Assembly (NCBI GenBank): GCA_913058265.1
Contig: CAJXPQ010000005.1
Location: forward strand, 1-64,000
DNA length: 64,000 nucleotides
Reading direction: 5' to 3'
Source: an uncultured Oligoflexia bacterium
Lineage (GTDB): Bacteria > Bdellovibrionota > Bacteriovoracia > Bacteriovoracales > Bacteriovoracaceae
Part shown: in pieces, positions 1 to 8,297 of the stretch
Layout: every line of letters starts with the position of its first letter
Position numbering within the stretch: the first letter of the stretch is position 1
The notes under the pieces: generated by a model
Database searches by the model: none
What the model saw: only the letters and a program-made list of their open reading frames with translations
Told to the model about the DNA's origin: nothing
Translations under genes and position numbers: made by a program

Positions 1-59
1 TCTCTGTATTATCTCAAGCAAATGCGGCTCCTCAACAAGCAGTAAGATTAATTGGGTAA
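1..59 (+). CDS. flagellin C-terminus (partial, 5' end outside window)
   Basis: Frame 3 reads SVLSQANAAPQQAVRLIG*, the typical flagellin D0 C-terminal motif (QAN..PQ..LRL). Confidence 0.75.
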   Translation, partial: SVLSQANAAPQQAVRLIG

Positions 60-84
60 CAGTTTCATCCAATAGAATAAGTCA

Positions 85-112
85 GGGGGCCTACAAATTA
101 GGCCCCTTTTTT
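85..112 (+). terminator. rho-independent terminator after flagellin
   Basis: GGGGCCTA-CAAAT-TAGGCCCC followed by TTTTTT. Confidence 0.85.
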
Positions 113-173
113 GAGCCAAATTTATTCGTGCCTAAGCGATTGAACAATGACAACATACACCATCAGAAAAACA

Positions 174-1292
174 TTAAGTATTCAGCTTAATTCCTAGTTT
201 AAAAGGGGTTCGCTTATAGCAGTATCTTATTCCACGATTAAAAAGAATAAGACCTCTCGCCTTATATAGAACTAATGAATCTTCCAATTGCACTTTGTAA
301 TTTTTATCTGGATACATATCAAGGAATATTATTAAGAGAACAAACATATTCTCAAAGTTTTTCTCGAGATTCTCATGCCATAATTTTGTATAGTCCTGCT
401 TAGTTCGGGAACCAAGCACTGAGTGGTTTTTAATATCTTTATATTTATTTTTAGAGGACCAGTAATAAACTCTATCATCATTATAGAATTTAAAGAAGTA
501 AGGAATATCCCCTCGCCTCAACTGGACTCTCTCTTCCTCAAGAAGTACTTCTTCTATTTCATTCCCCTCTAAGTAGCGCATGTATTTACCAGTATTGAGA
601 AGGATCACTCTTGAAATGAGGCTCTCTACTCTAACCCCTCTAAATAAATCAGCCTTAAGTTCATCTTTTTTTGCAAATAAAACTTTTGAAAATGATTCAA
701 AACCCTTCAGTATACTTGGAATAATTTTTCGACTTAACTCTTTTTTATCATTATATCTCAATATATGTTTAAAGACGGAGCTTAGACCAAACTTCATACA
801 ATATTCAGTCTCACAGCCGCAATTAAAACTATGGCTAGGCAAAAGATCTCGTCCTAAAAAGTCATCTCCAAAAAAGATACACTCAAGGTCAACAGGAGCA
901 AAGATAAAATCTCCTCGATCACTCCTACCAAACAAGATGTTATCATCATGTAAGTCTACGACTCCAAGCCATGTAAGGATAGAAATCGTTGCACCAATCG
1001 ACTCTAGATTTTCTCTGGAAAGCCCTGAGTCAAGAGCTTCATACTTAATTTGAAAAATCTTATTTACCTCTAAACTAACTTTATCAATGTTTGGTGATTT
1101 AAACTCCACTTCAGGCAAGTTCGATAAATCAATACCCACTCCTTGCGCTAGAGCTAGTAGTTTCTGCCTAAATATACTTTCTGAGGAGTATAAAGAATAC
1201 TCTCCAAAAACAGGTCTTGGCTTAAAGACATAACCTCCCTTAGTTTCAACATATTTATTAAAATTATGCTTATCTCCGAACATTTCCTTCAC
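174..1292 (-). CDS. minimal LanM-like (DUF4135) lanthipeptide dehydratase-domain protein
   Basis: GDKHN...YVFKPRP, WLGVVDLHDDNILFG, PVDLECIFF, RVILLNTGKYMRYL and RRGDIPYFFKF match LanM dehydratase landmarks (KPR, DLHxEN, DLE, R.T..Y, GDIPYF); no C-terminal LanC cyclase; GTG start. Confidence 0.7.
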   Translation of the reverse strand: MKEMFGDKHNFNKYVETKGGYVFKPRPVFGEYSLYSSESIFRQKLLALAQGVGIDLSNLPEVEFKSPNIDKVSLEVNKIFQIKYEALDSGLSRENLESIGATISILTWLGVVDLHDDNILFGRSDRGDFIFAPVDLECIFFGDDFLGRDLLPSHSFNCGCETEYCMKFGLSSVFKHILRYNDKKELSRKIIPSILKGFESFSKVLFAKKDELKADLFRGVRVESLISRVILLNTGKYMRYLEGNEIEEVLLEEERVQLRRGDIPYFFKFYNDDRVYYWSSKNKYKDIKNHSVLGSRTKQDYTKLWHENLEKNFENMFVLLIIFLDMYPDKNYKVQLEDSLVLYKARGLILFNRGIRYCYKRTPFKLGIKLNT

Positions 1293-1459
1293 AGGCCATC
1301 TCCTAAATAAAGTTAAAAGGCTGAATACAAATATAGTCTTACAAGAGCATACTCAACATAATGTATCGCTTCTAATAGGTCCAGTTTATAGAGACCTATA
1401 TCCGAGGAGCCTAAAATTAGAAATTTGCTCCTAAGAATGCACTCATAAACACATTAATA

Positions 1460-2224
1460 TTAAGTATTGGCCTTTGTATCTAAAAAGATAATAAGACATA
1501 TAACTACAAGTGCTGAAAAGAAATAGAGATTCAAAAGGACTGCTAACACTCCATGAAAGATGCAAGCCAAGAAGAAAACTTGCTTGCGATATCTCCCCCA
1601 CAAGAGGAAAGCGAGGAGAATCTGAGAGATCATAACAAAGTAGCAAATGAGATACCCTAAGATTTCAATTGAAGAAAAACTTGCTAACCAAAGTGGTAAG
1701 ATCTCAAAGTAATATAAAGCTTGCCCAGATCTCCAGACTGGATCTGCCAACTTGGAAACAGATGTACAAATATAAATATAGCTTAATTGTAACTTAAAGA
1801 GGAAAATTGAAGCTCTTCCCAAATTAAAGTCTCTCGACCGACTGTAAAGTGGAGTCAATGTGAGATAGAATGTAAGGAAAAAGGCATAAGAATCTGCACC
1901 ATAAAGTAGATGTTCATTAAATCCTGAGATATAAAGATTTAATACTAAAATCAGTCCCCTAAGAAGAAAGCCTCCGATACTAAAGGTGGCCATTAACAGA
2001 AGTAATACGAAAGCACTATTTACAGCAAACATCAACTCCATACAGCTCAATGGCATCAACTCATTGTTCATAACAGAAGGCATAAGACAAAAATAGCGAG
2101 TAGAGTTTAGAGTACGATCGAGGTAATATATAAATAGGAAAGAATATCCAATTTTCAGTTGGATATTAATCCAATCTTTCTTTCGCAGAAAAGCATGATA
2201 CTTTAGCTTAATGATGCCTAACAC
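1460..2224 (-). CDS. HTTM-domain (SdpB-like) membrane protein
   Basis: Multi-TM protein with YIYICTSVSKLADPVWRSGQALYY, characteristic of HTTM/VKGC-like proteins; GTG start overlaps the upstream stop. Confidence 0.7.
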   Translation of the reverse strand: MLGIIKLKYHAFLRKKDWINIQLKIGYSFLFIYYLDRTLNSTRYFCLMPSVMNNELMPLSCMELMFAVNSAFVLLLLMATFSIGGFLLRGLILVLNLYISGFNEHLLYGADSYAFFLTFYLTLTPLYSRSRDFNLGRASIFLFKLQLSYIYICTSVSKLADPVWRSGQALYYFEILPLWLASFSSIEILGYLICYFVMISQILLAFLLWGRYRKQVFFLACIFHGVLAVLLNLYFFSALVVICLIIFLDTKANT

Positions 2225-2730
2225 TTAAATTTTTCCGCTTGTTTTTTATCCAGCATCAACTTGTATAGATTCGTATTCAAATGACCTTCACTTTTTTTTC
2301 TATGTCTATCCATAATTGAGCGCAATTTATAAAGTAAGCCCTGCTCATTAAGTTTAAAGACCAAGTAATATTGTCGAGCGTAACTAGACTTTTCACATAT
2401 CCAATCATGCAGCTTTCCTTCATTTCGATAAAGTAGATTAATATTAAATAAGGTTTCTCTATAGTCAGCGACCAGAGTATTAAAAAAGAAGTGCCCTGGC
2501 CTGAACTCTAACACAGGAACAGTATTCTCATCCACGACAAGAACAAACTTATAAGGAGTGTTTTGTACAGTATAAAAAGACCAACGACCAGAATGTCTTA
2601 TCATATTACTGTAAGAGTTAAAGACATTAGTCCCCTCAAACTTAATGATTTTTCTACTGAAAAAAGGTGACAAGATAATCGAGGAACCATGAATTATAAA
2701 AAAAGTGAAAAGAAAAATTTTTTTAAACAT
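2218..2730 (-). CDS. SdpA-like membrane-anchored protein
   Basis: N-terminal signal/TM segment then GRWSFYTVQNTPYKFVLVV (SdpA-like WSFYT region); directly upstream of and overlapping the HTTM gene; start MFKKIFLF preferred over the longer ORF at 2778. Confidence 0.5.
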   Translation of the reverse strand: MFKKIFLFTFFIIHGSSIILSPFFSRKIIKFEGTNVFNSYSNMIRHSGRWSFYTVQNTPYKFVLVVDENTVPVLEFRPGHFFFNTLVADYRETLFNINLLYRNEGKLHDWICEKSSYARQYYLVFKLNEQGLLYKLRSIMDRHRKKSEGHLNTNLYKLMLDKKQAEKFKC

Positions 2731-2738
2731 GCCAAATA

Positions 2739-3191
2739 CTACGTACAAAAAAGAGTTGCTCCACCGCAGCCTCCACAACTCAAAATAGATTGAGAATACG
2801 CATCTAAAACACTGTCTTCCTCAAACACAATATTCTCTTTTTTTATACCACCGAACTCCTTCGAAAATCTCACAAGCTTAATTTCAACTCGATCTTTTGG
2901 AGCGCTTTGGGAATTAAAAATGAGACCGAGCTCTTCCAATTCCTTTAAAAAAGCTAAAGAATTTTCGAGTAAGTCATCGCTATTCTCGTCAAGCTTTTGA
3001 GATAGCGCTACAACAACTTCGCCAACTGACTTATCTTCATTCACAGTATTCAGAAAGACTCTTCTTGCAATACCACTGATCTTAAAAAAAAAATCATCAT
3101 CATTCATCAGTGCAATAAAAATTTCCTCCTCGCCTTCATCTATAAGCTGGCAAAGTGTGTCTCTATTAATTGAATATTTCGAATTCTTCAT
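2739..3191 (-). CDS. putative RiPP precursor: PqqD/RRE-like domain fused to Cys/Gly-rich C-terminal core
   Basis: 150 aa from MKNSKYSINRD (SD GGAGAA upstream); FKISGIARRVFLNTVNEDKSVGEVVVALSQKLDENSDDLLENSLAFLKELEELGLI is PqqD-like; ends SILSCGGCGGATLFCT. Confidence 0.65.
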   Translation of the reverse strand: MKNSKYSINRDTLCQLIDEGEEEIFIALMNDDDFFFKISGIARRVFLNTVNEDKSVGEVVVALSQKLDENSDDLLENSLAFLKELEELGLIFNSQSAPKDRVEIKLVRFSKEFGGIKKENIVFEEDSVLDAYSQSILSCGGCGGATLFCT

Positions 3192-3259
3192 AAGTTCTCC
3201 ATATGCTAAATATAAAAAGAAAAAAATATATAGCATAACAAATCATTAGTTAATATATT

Positions 3260-3805
3260 TCAACTATTTGCTTTATGCCAAAGTTTTTGTAGCTTTAACA
3301 ACTGACTACTAGTCAGACCTGGCTTTATACACTTTTCTTTGTAATTTTGGATAAGATCAGTAGAAAGCATAACAAAGTCTTTCGATACGTCTTCAGAGTA
3401 AAAGCTCCATAGCGATGGGTATGACCTAATATCGTGACAAGACTTCAGAGCAAACAATGCCGGAAAATAGAGACAGGTTTTTGCGACTCCTCCACCAGTG
3501 AAAGATATCAGTTCCAGCTCTAGCCCTCTGAGTTTTAAAGCTAGTCTGGTTTTGAGACGTAAAAATGCTTCAATTCGCCCCGTAACATAACACATAACTA
3601 CCTGATTCGCCAGTTCGACATATTCAGTGTTAATACGTAAAATCTCATTATAATAAGGAAACAGGCTAAACTGCTCAAGATCCTTAAAAAGACCCTTTAA
3701 ATCTTTATCAAATTTATGATCAAACTTTATATATATATTACTATGAATTCCCCTGAGGAAGAATAGAACTGTCTGATGACGATAGTCTAATGGATTTAAA
3801 ATCAT
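3260..3805 (-). CDS. hypothetical protein, first gene of the putative RiPP operon
   Basis: 181 aa ORF co-oriented and closely spaced with the precursor gene; no recognised family. Confidence 0.55.
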   Translation of the reverse strand: MILNPLDYRHQTVLFFLRGIHSNIYIKFDHKFDKDLKGLFKDLEQFSLFPYYNEILRINTEYVELANQVVMCYVTGRIEAFLRLKTRLALKLRGLELELISFTGGGVAKTCLYFPALFALKSCHDIRSYPSLWSFYSEDVSKDFVMLSTDLIQNYKEKCIKPGLTSSQLLKLQKLWHKANS

Positions 3806-3827
3806 TTTTAATTACCTACTATTAATG

Positions 3828-3833
3828 TATAAT
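3828..3833 (+). promoter_or_regulatory. candidate -10 element (TATAAT) for the GT2 gene in the divergent intergenic gap
   Basis: TGTATAAT ending 7 bp before the ATG at 3841. Confidence 0.4.
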
Positions 3834-3840
3834 CTTTGGA

Positions 3841-4992
3841 ATGAAATTAATAATCCATTATAGCATAATTATACCCACCCATAAAGAGAATAAGAGCTTT
3901 TACAACTGTCTTCATGCTATATTAAGTCAAGACTATCCTCGAGCACACTACGAAGTCATAATTAGCGCAAATCAAATAGCTCCTAAGTTCAAAGAAAAAC
4001 TCAAGCAATTTAAAGAGGTTTTAGTTATTGAAGCCAATCACTTAAAATCTGCTTCCCATGCAAGAAACCAAGGAGCCAAAGCGGCTAAAGGTGAATTTCT
4101 TATCTTTATTGACTCAGATGTTGTAATAGATCATAACTGGATATCAACAATTCACTTTGAAATAAAAAATAACCCTTTTATCCAGGTGGCAACAAGTACA
4201 ATAAAGCCAAATTATGGGACAAGCCTTCTAAGTCGATATAGGCTAGAGCGATTCAAAAAAAAAACGGAGGAAGACGGTACCCCGAGAGTCGGAGATAATG
4301 TCCAGTTATTTCTAAATACAGCTGCCCTTGTTATAAGAAAAAAAATATTTAGCGCTCTTTTATTTAAAGAAGACTTAAAGCGCCACGAAGATACACTACT
4401 CTCTGCTCAGATAAGTCACAGCTATCTACCAACATATGCAACTTCAAAAACAAAAGCGATTGTTTTCTTTGATGGCAACCTAATAGACTATCTGATTAGA
4501 AATTTTAAGAACGGACTATTTTTTTTTAAACTGATGCAGTTATTGCCGACAAAGTATGTACCCCGTACTTTTTTAAAAAGCAGCCAAGTCAAACAACTAA
4601 ACGACTTCCGTAACTCTGGATGGGAACTGTACTTTTTTCATATCATTAACAACTTTGCTTATCAGATTGGTTTTACGATCGGTAATATTTTTGGAAAAAA
4701 AATTAAGATTGAATATAAAGTATATAAACATAAGTTCCAATCTAAAATTATAATCAGAACTAATTTAAAAAAGCGATTTCGAATTTCAAAAAATGTTCTC
4801 ATATATATCAAAGATGACAAAGAGGTCTGGATGCTTAAACATAAAGAAAGAATAGTCTTCATCGAAAAAGACAATCAACTTAGCTTAACGCAACTAAGCT
4901 CTTCGTGTACAAGTTTTCCTATAGAGGAAAAAGAAGTTTTTAACATTCTGGTAAAAGAAGAGATGCTTATTCCAGTTTCCGATAAGGAATAA
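3841..4992 (+). CDS. GT2 glycosyltransferase with C-terminal winged-helix (PqqD/RRE-like?) extension
   Basis: SIIIPTHKENKSF, SHARNQGAKAAKGEFLIFIDSDVV; C-term NVLIYIKDDKEVWMLKHKERIVFIEKDNQLSLTQL...EKEVFNILVKEEMLIPV. Confidence 0.75.
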   Translation: MKLIIHYSIIIPTHKENKSFYNCLHAILSQDYPRAHYEVIISANQIAPKFKEKLKQFKEVLVIEANHLKSASHARNQGAKAAKGEFLIFIDSDVVIDHNWISTIHFEIKNNPFIQVATSTIKPNYGTSLLSRYRLERFKKKTEEDGTPRVGDNVQLFLNTAALVIRKKIFSALLFKEDLKRHEDTLLSAQISHSYLPTYATSKTKAIVFFDGNLIDYLIRNFKNGLFFFKLMQLLPTKYVPRTFLKSSQVKQLNDFRNSGWELYFFHIINNFAYQIGFTIGNIFGKKIKIEYKVYKHKFQSKIIIRTNLKKRFRISKNVLIYIKDDKEVWMLKHKERIVFIEKDNQLSLTQLSSSCTSFPIEEKEVFNILVKEEMLIPVSDKE

Positions 4993-5452
4993 TTCCCGAA
5001 ATTTGCTCAAGAGAAAAATGATCACTCTTCCATTTGAGTTTGTCTCCTTTTTGGATCGTTTTAACATAAGGACTAGAGCTCTTGAATTCTAAAACGTAGT
5101 GACACTTAGTTACGCGCCCAGTTGAAATAGGGTAGAAAAAATAGGGGCTTTTTTCCATATCTCGATCTATATGCACGACACTAAGATCTTTATCTAAGTA
5201 AACGATGTCTATGTTAAAAAAAGTCTGCGGCATTCCAAATTGACGATCAGAGTTATGACGAAAAACAAAAAGTGCCGCCTCATCATCCGCGAAATTGTCA
5301 CTAGCTATTCCACTTAAACCTTTAATGATTTCATATTCTGTCCTGAAAATTTTATCAATTTTTACGACATCTTTATTCGCAAGAACGAACTGATCAAAAG
5401 CGCCAAGATTTAAAGAGAAAAGAATGAAATACAAAAGAAACGATAATTTCAT
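4967..5452 (-). CDS. DUF192 family secreted/periplasmic protein
   Basis: Signal peptide MKLSFLLYFILFSLNLGA; AALFVFRHNSDRQFGMPQTFFNIDIVYLDKDLSVVHI...YVLEFKSS...GDKL. Confidence 0.7.
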   Translation of the reverse strand: MKLSFLLYFILFSLNLGAFDQFVLANKDVVKIDKIFRTEYEIIKGLSGIASDNFADDEAALFVFRHNSDRQFGMPQTFFNIDIVYLDKDLSVVHIDRDMEKSPYFFYPISTGRVTKCHYVLEFKSSSPYVKTIQKGDKLKWKSDHFSLEQISGIIPYRKLE

Positions 5453-5651
5453 TTCAAGTAACCTAGTGAACTCATAGCGCCCCATAGCAAAATAATTAAT
5501 TGTATTATAGTTTATCAATAAAATACAAATCGAAGTTGTTTTAAAGCATGAAGCCGCTTCCACTTTCAAACTCAAAACCTTAAGTCTCCGAAATTATGAG
5601 TCATCATCACTAATAAATGGCCAAATTAGCCCAACTAAGATATAAACCCAC

Positions 5652-6398
5652 ATGGATGATCAAAATAACTCTGAAGATAAATCAGAGAAAAAACAAAAAA
5701 CTAATGAAAGCGATTTAGCATTCCAAGCTGACTTCAAATATACTCATGATAACCCTTATCATGACAAGCTTGGTGTATTTGATCAATTTGTTTTAAGAGA
5801 CGATGAAAGTGAAACATATGCTGGTTCATGGTCTAAGGAAATTTTTGGAAACGATTCACCTGTTGAGTTAGAGATTGGAACTGGCTATGGCCATTTTATG
5901 CAGGAATACACACAGAAAAACCCAAAGGTTAATTTCGTAGGGCTTGATCATCGCTTTAAGCGAAGTTTTAATTTAGCTCGAAAGCTTGCTTCACTAGAAC
6001 ATAAAAACTTTAGATACCTTCGTGCCAGAGCTGAAAGGCTTGCTTTTATTTTTGGAGAAAATGAGCTCTCAAAGATATTTTACTTCTTCCCTGATCCATG
6101 GCCAAAGGCTCGTCACAAAAAAAAGCGTTTGTTTCAAAAAACTTTCCTCGATGAAGCCTATAAAGTGCTAAAACCTGGCGGAGAAATACTCGTAAAAACA
6201 GATCACGATGGTTACTTCGAATGGATGCTAGAAGAACTTAAATCTGAAAAACGCTTTGAAATAGGTATCAACACATGGGATCTCAGAGGTGAACACCCTG
6301 ATCACTTTCTTTCATCATTTATTACAAAATTTGAAAAAATATTTTTAGAAAAAAATAATAAAATAAAGTCCGTAACTCTAAAAAGTTTAAAAAAATAG
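5652..6398 (+). CDS. trmB: tRNA (guanine-N7-)-methyltransferase
   Basis: LEIGTGYGHF, VGLDHRFKRS, FYFFPDPWPKARHKKKRL, LVKTDHDGYFEWM. Confidence 0.92.
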   Translation: MDDQNNSEDKSEKKQKTNESDLAFQADFKYTHDNPYHDKLGVFDQFVLRDDESETYAGSWSKEIFGNDSPVELEIGTGYGHFMQEYTQKNPKVNFVGLDHRFKRSFNLARKLASLEHKNFRYLRARAERLAFIFGENELSKIFYFFPDPWPKARHKKKRLFQKTFLDEAYKVLKPGGEILVKTDHDGYFEWMLEELKSEKRFEIGINTWDLRGEHPDHFLSSFITKFEKIFLEKNNKIKSVTLKSLKK

Positions 6399-8285
6399 AT
6401 GGCATCAATCGACGAAGCAAAAGATATTATTAAGGGAACTCCAATTTCATCGGTGATTAATTTTTATCATCCGATTAGCAAGCGCGGTGGAAACTATGAA
6501 GGAATCTGCCCCTTTCATGGTGATACGCAACCTTCGTTAAAGATTAATGACTCTAAAGGTATTTACAAATGTTTCGCCTGTGATGCCGCAGGTGATTCAA
6601 TTAAATTCGTCCAAGATAAACTTAGTCTAAATTATATTGAAGCTATCAAGGATATTGCAAGTAATCTCGGAATTACAATTGAAGAAAAAGAGTGGAAAAA
6701 TAAAGATCCACGCTATGAAATTGCACTAAAAGTTTTAAAGGCCGCCAATAGACTTTATAAAAAAGTCGCCTCTGAAATGAATCCTGCCAATTATAAAGCA
6801 TTCCTAACCAAACGTGGATTAAATGAAGAGTCAGTGACTAATTTTGAAATTGGTTACGCTCCCCCAAACAATGCATTAACAAAATACCTTAATACAATTT
6901 CTGAGTCTGAGCGGACCATGGCAATTAAGGTTGCTAAAGAAATAGGTCTTATCAGAGATAACAAACATGGAGCCGGTTATTATGATTTCTATCGTGATCG
7001 TGTTGTCTTCCCTATTTGGGATCACTCAACGAAAGTTAGAGGTTTCTCTTCTCGAGCTGTTCTTCCAGATCAAAAGCCTAAATATCTAAACTCGGGTGAA
7101 TCCTTTATTTTTGATAAAGGAAATACTCTTTATGGATTCCACCTTGCTAAAAGATCTATTCGAGAAACAGATAGTGCCATTGTTGTGGAAGGAAATATGG
7201 ATGCCATTACTCTACATCAATATGGATTTAAAAACTCTGTTGCTACAATGGGTGTCTCATTAAGCCAGAGCTCTATAAAACTTCTAACAAATATGGCGAA
7301 AGATATTTACCTCGCAATGGATTCTGACCCCGCAGGAATAAAGGCTATGACAAGAATCAATAATGATTTTCTTGCTATTGGAATCGTTCCCAAGTTTATT
7401 TCCTTTGAACCTGCCAAAGATCCAGATGAATTTTTGAATGAATATGGTCGACTTGAGTTAATGGATCGCATTGAAAAGGCGGATACTTTTCTTGATTTTC
7501 TTATAAACCAAGCAATTCCTGAGAGTATACCGCAAAGCACCGATAAAAAACTTGAAATACTCAAGGAGGTTTTTAAAATTCTAATGCCTCTCGGTACAAA
7601 TATTAGGGCCAATGAAAAAGTGATTGAAACTGCTAAAGCACTAAGTCTAGCGTCTAGTAATGAAGATATTATCAATGAGTACAAAGAGTTTATGAATTCG
7701 AATAAGCCACTTGTTAAGTCTCAATCGTTTAAAAAACAGCCTGTTAAAGCACCTGAACCTGAATACATTCCACCCACTGACGAGATGCCACAGTTTCTGG
7801 AAGAAGAATCTAATGCACTCAGCAATGTTCCTATAAAAATCAATAAGCCTGAAAAAGTATTTCTTGAAATTTTACTCACCCATCCTGAGTTAATTTTAAA
7901 AGAAGAGATGACGGAAATACTTGATTTAATAGAGCATTTTGAGGTAAAAAGGATAGTTCAATGGTTAAAGAATATCTACCTTGAAATCGATGAGGCCGAG
8001 TACCTTTTGTTTGCTAATCAAAAAATGAAAGAAACGATGCCTGATGAAATAAAAATGATCTTCGCAAAAAGTTTACAGTCATACAAAAACTTGAAGCTGG
8101 ACTCAGATATTATCGGGAAAATGCTCGGTGATTTAAAAGTAAACTTAGAAGTTGAGAAACTTAAATTTAAAAGAGAAGCACTGAGAAATAAACAAAGAAA
8201 TGCAATCTCCGATGAAGAAGGCTTAACTTTTTTAAAAGAAATACAAAGTATTGAACAAGAGCTATTAGCGTTACGTAACAAATAA
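6399..8285 (+). CDS. dnaG: DNA primase
   Basis: Zinc-binding CPFHGDTQPSLKIN...YKCFACDAAGD; Toprim VVEGNMDAITLHQYG, DSDPAG. Confidence 0.97.
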   Translation: MASIDEAKDIIKGTPISSVINFYHPISKRGGNYEGICPFHGDTQPSLKINDSKGIYKCFACDAAGDSIKFVQDKLSLNYIEAIKDIASNLGITIEEKEWKNKDPRYEIALKVLKAANRLYKKVASEMNPANYKAFLTKRGLNEESVTNFEIGYAPPNNALTKYLNTISESERTMAIKVAKEIGLIRDNKHGAGYYDFYRDRVVFPIWDHSTKVRGFSSRAVLPDQKPKYLNSGESFIFDKGNTLYGFHLAKRSIRETDSAIVVEGNMDAITLHQYGFKNSVATMGVSLSQSSIKLLTNMAKDIYLAMDSDPAGIKAMTRINNDFLAIGIVPKFISFEPAKDPDEFLNEYGRLELMDRIEKADTFLDFLINQAIPESIPQSTDKKLEILKEVFKILMPLGTNIRANEKVIETAKALSLASSNEDIINEYKEFMNSNKPLVKSQSFKKQPVKAPEPEYIPPTDEMPQFLEEESNALSNVPIKINKPEKVFLEILLTHPELILKEEMTEILDLIEHFEVKRIVQWLKNIYLEIDEAEYLLFANQKMKETMPDEIKMIFAKSLQSYKNLKLDSDIIGKMLGDLKVNLEVEKLKFKREALRNKQRNAISDEEGLTFLKEIQSIEQELLALRNK

Positions 8286-8297
8286 TATGGAGTCACA

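Noticed and set aside
580-1053. 157-aa plus-strand ORF
   Set aside because: Entirely antisense to the DUF4135 gene and lacks recognisable domain features.
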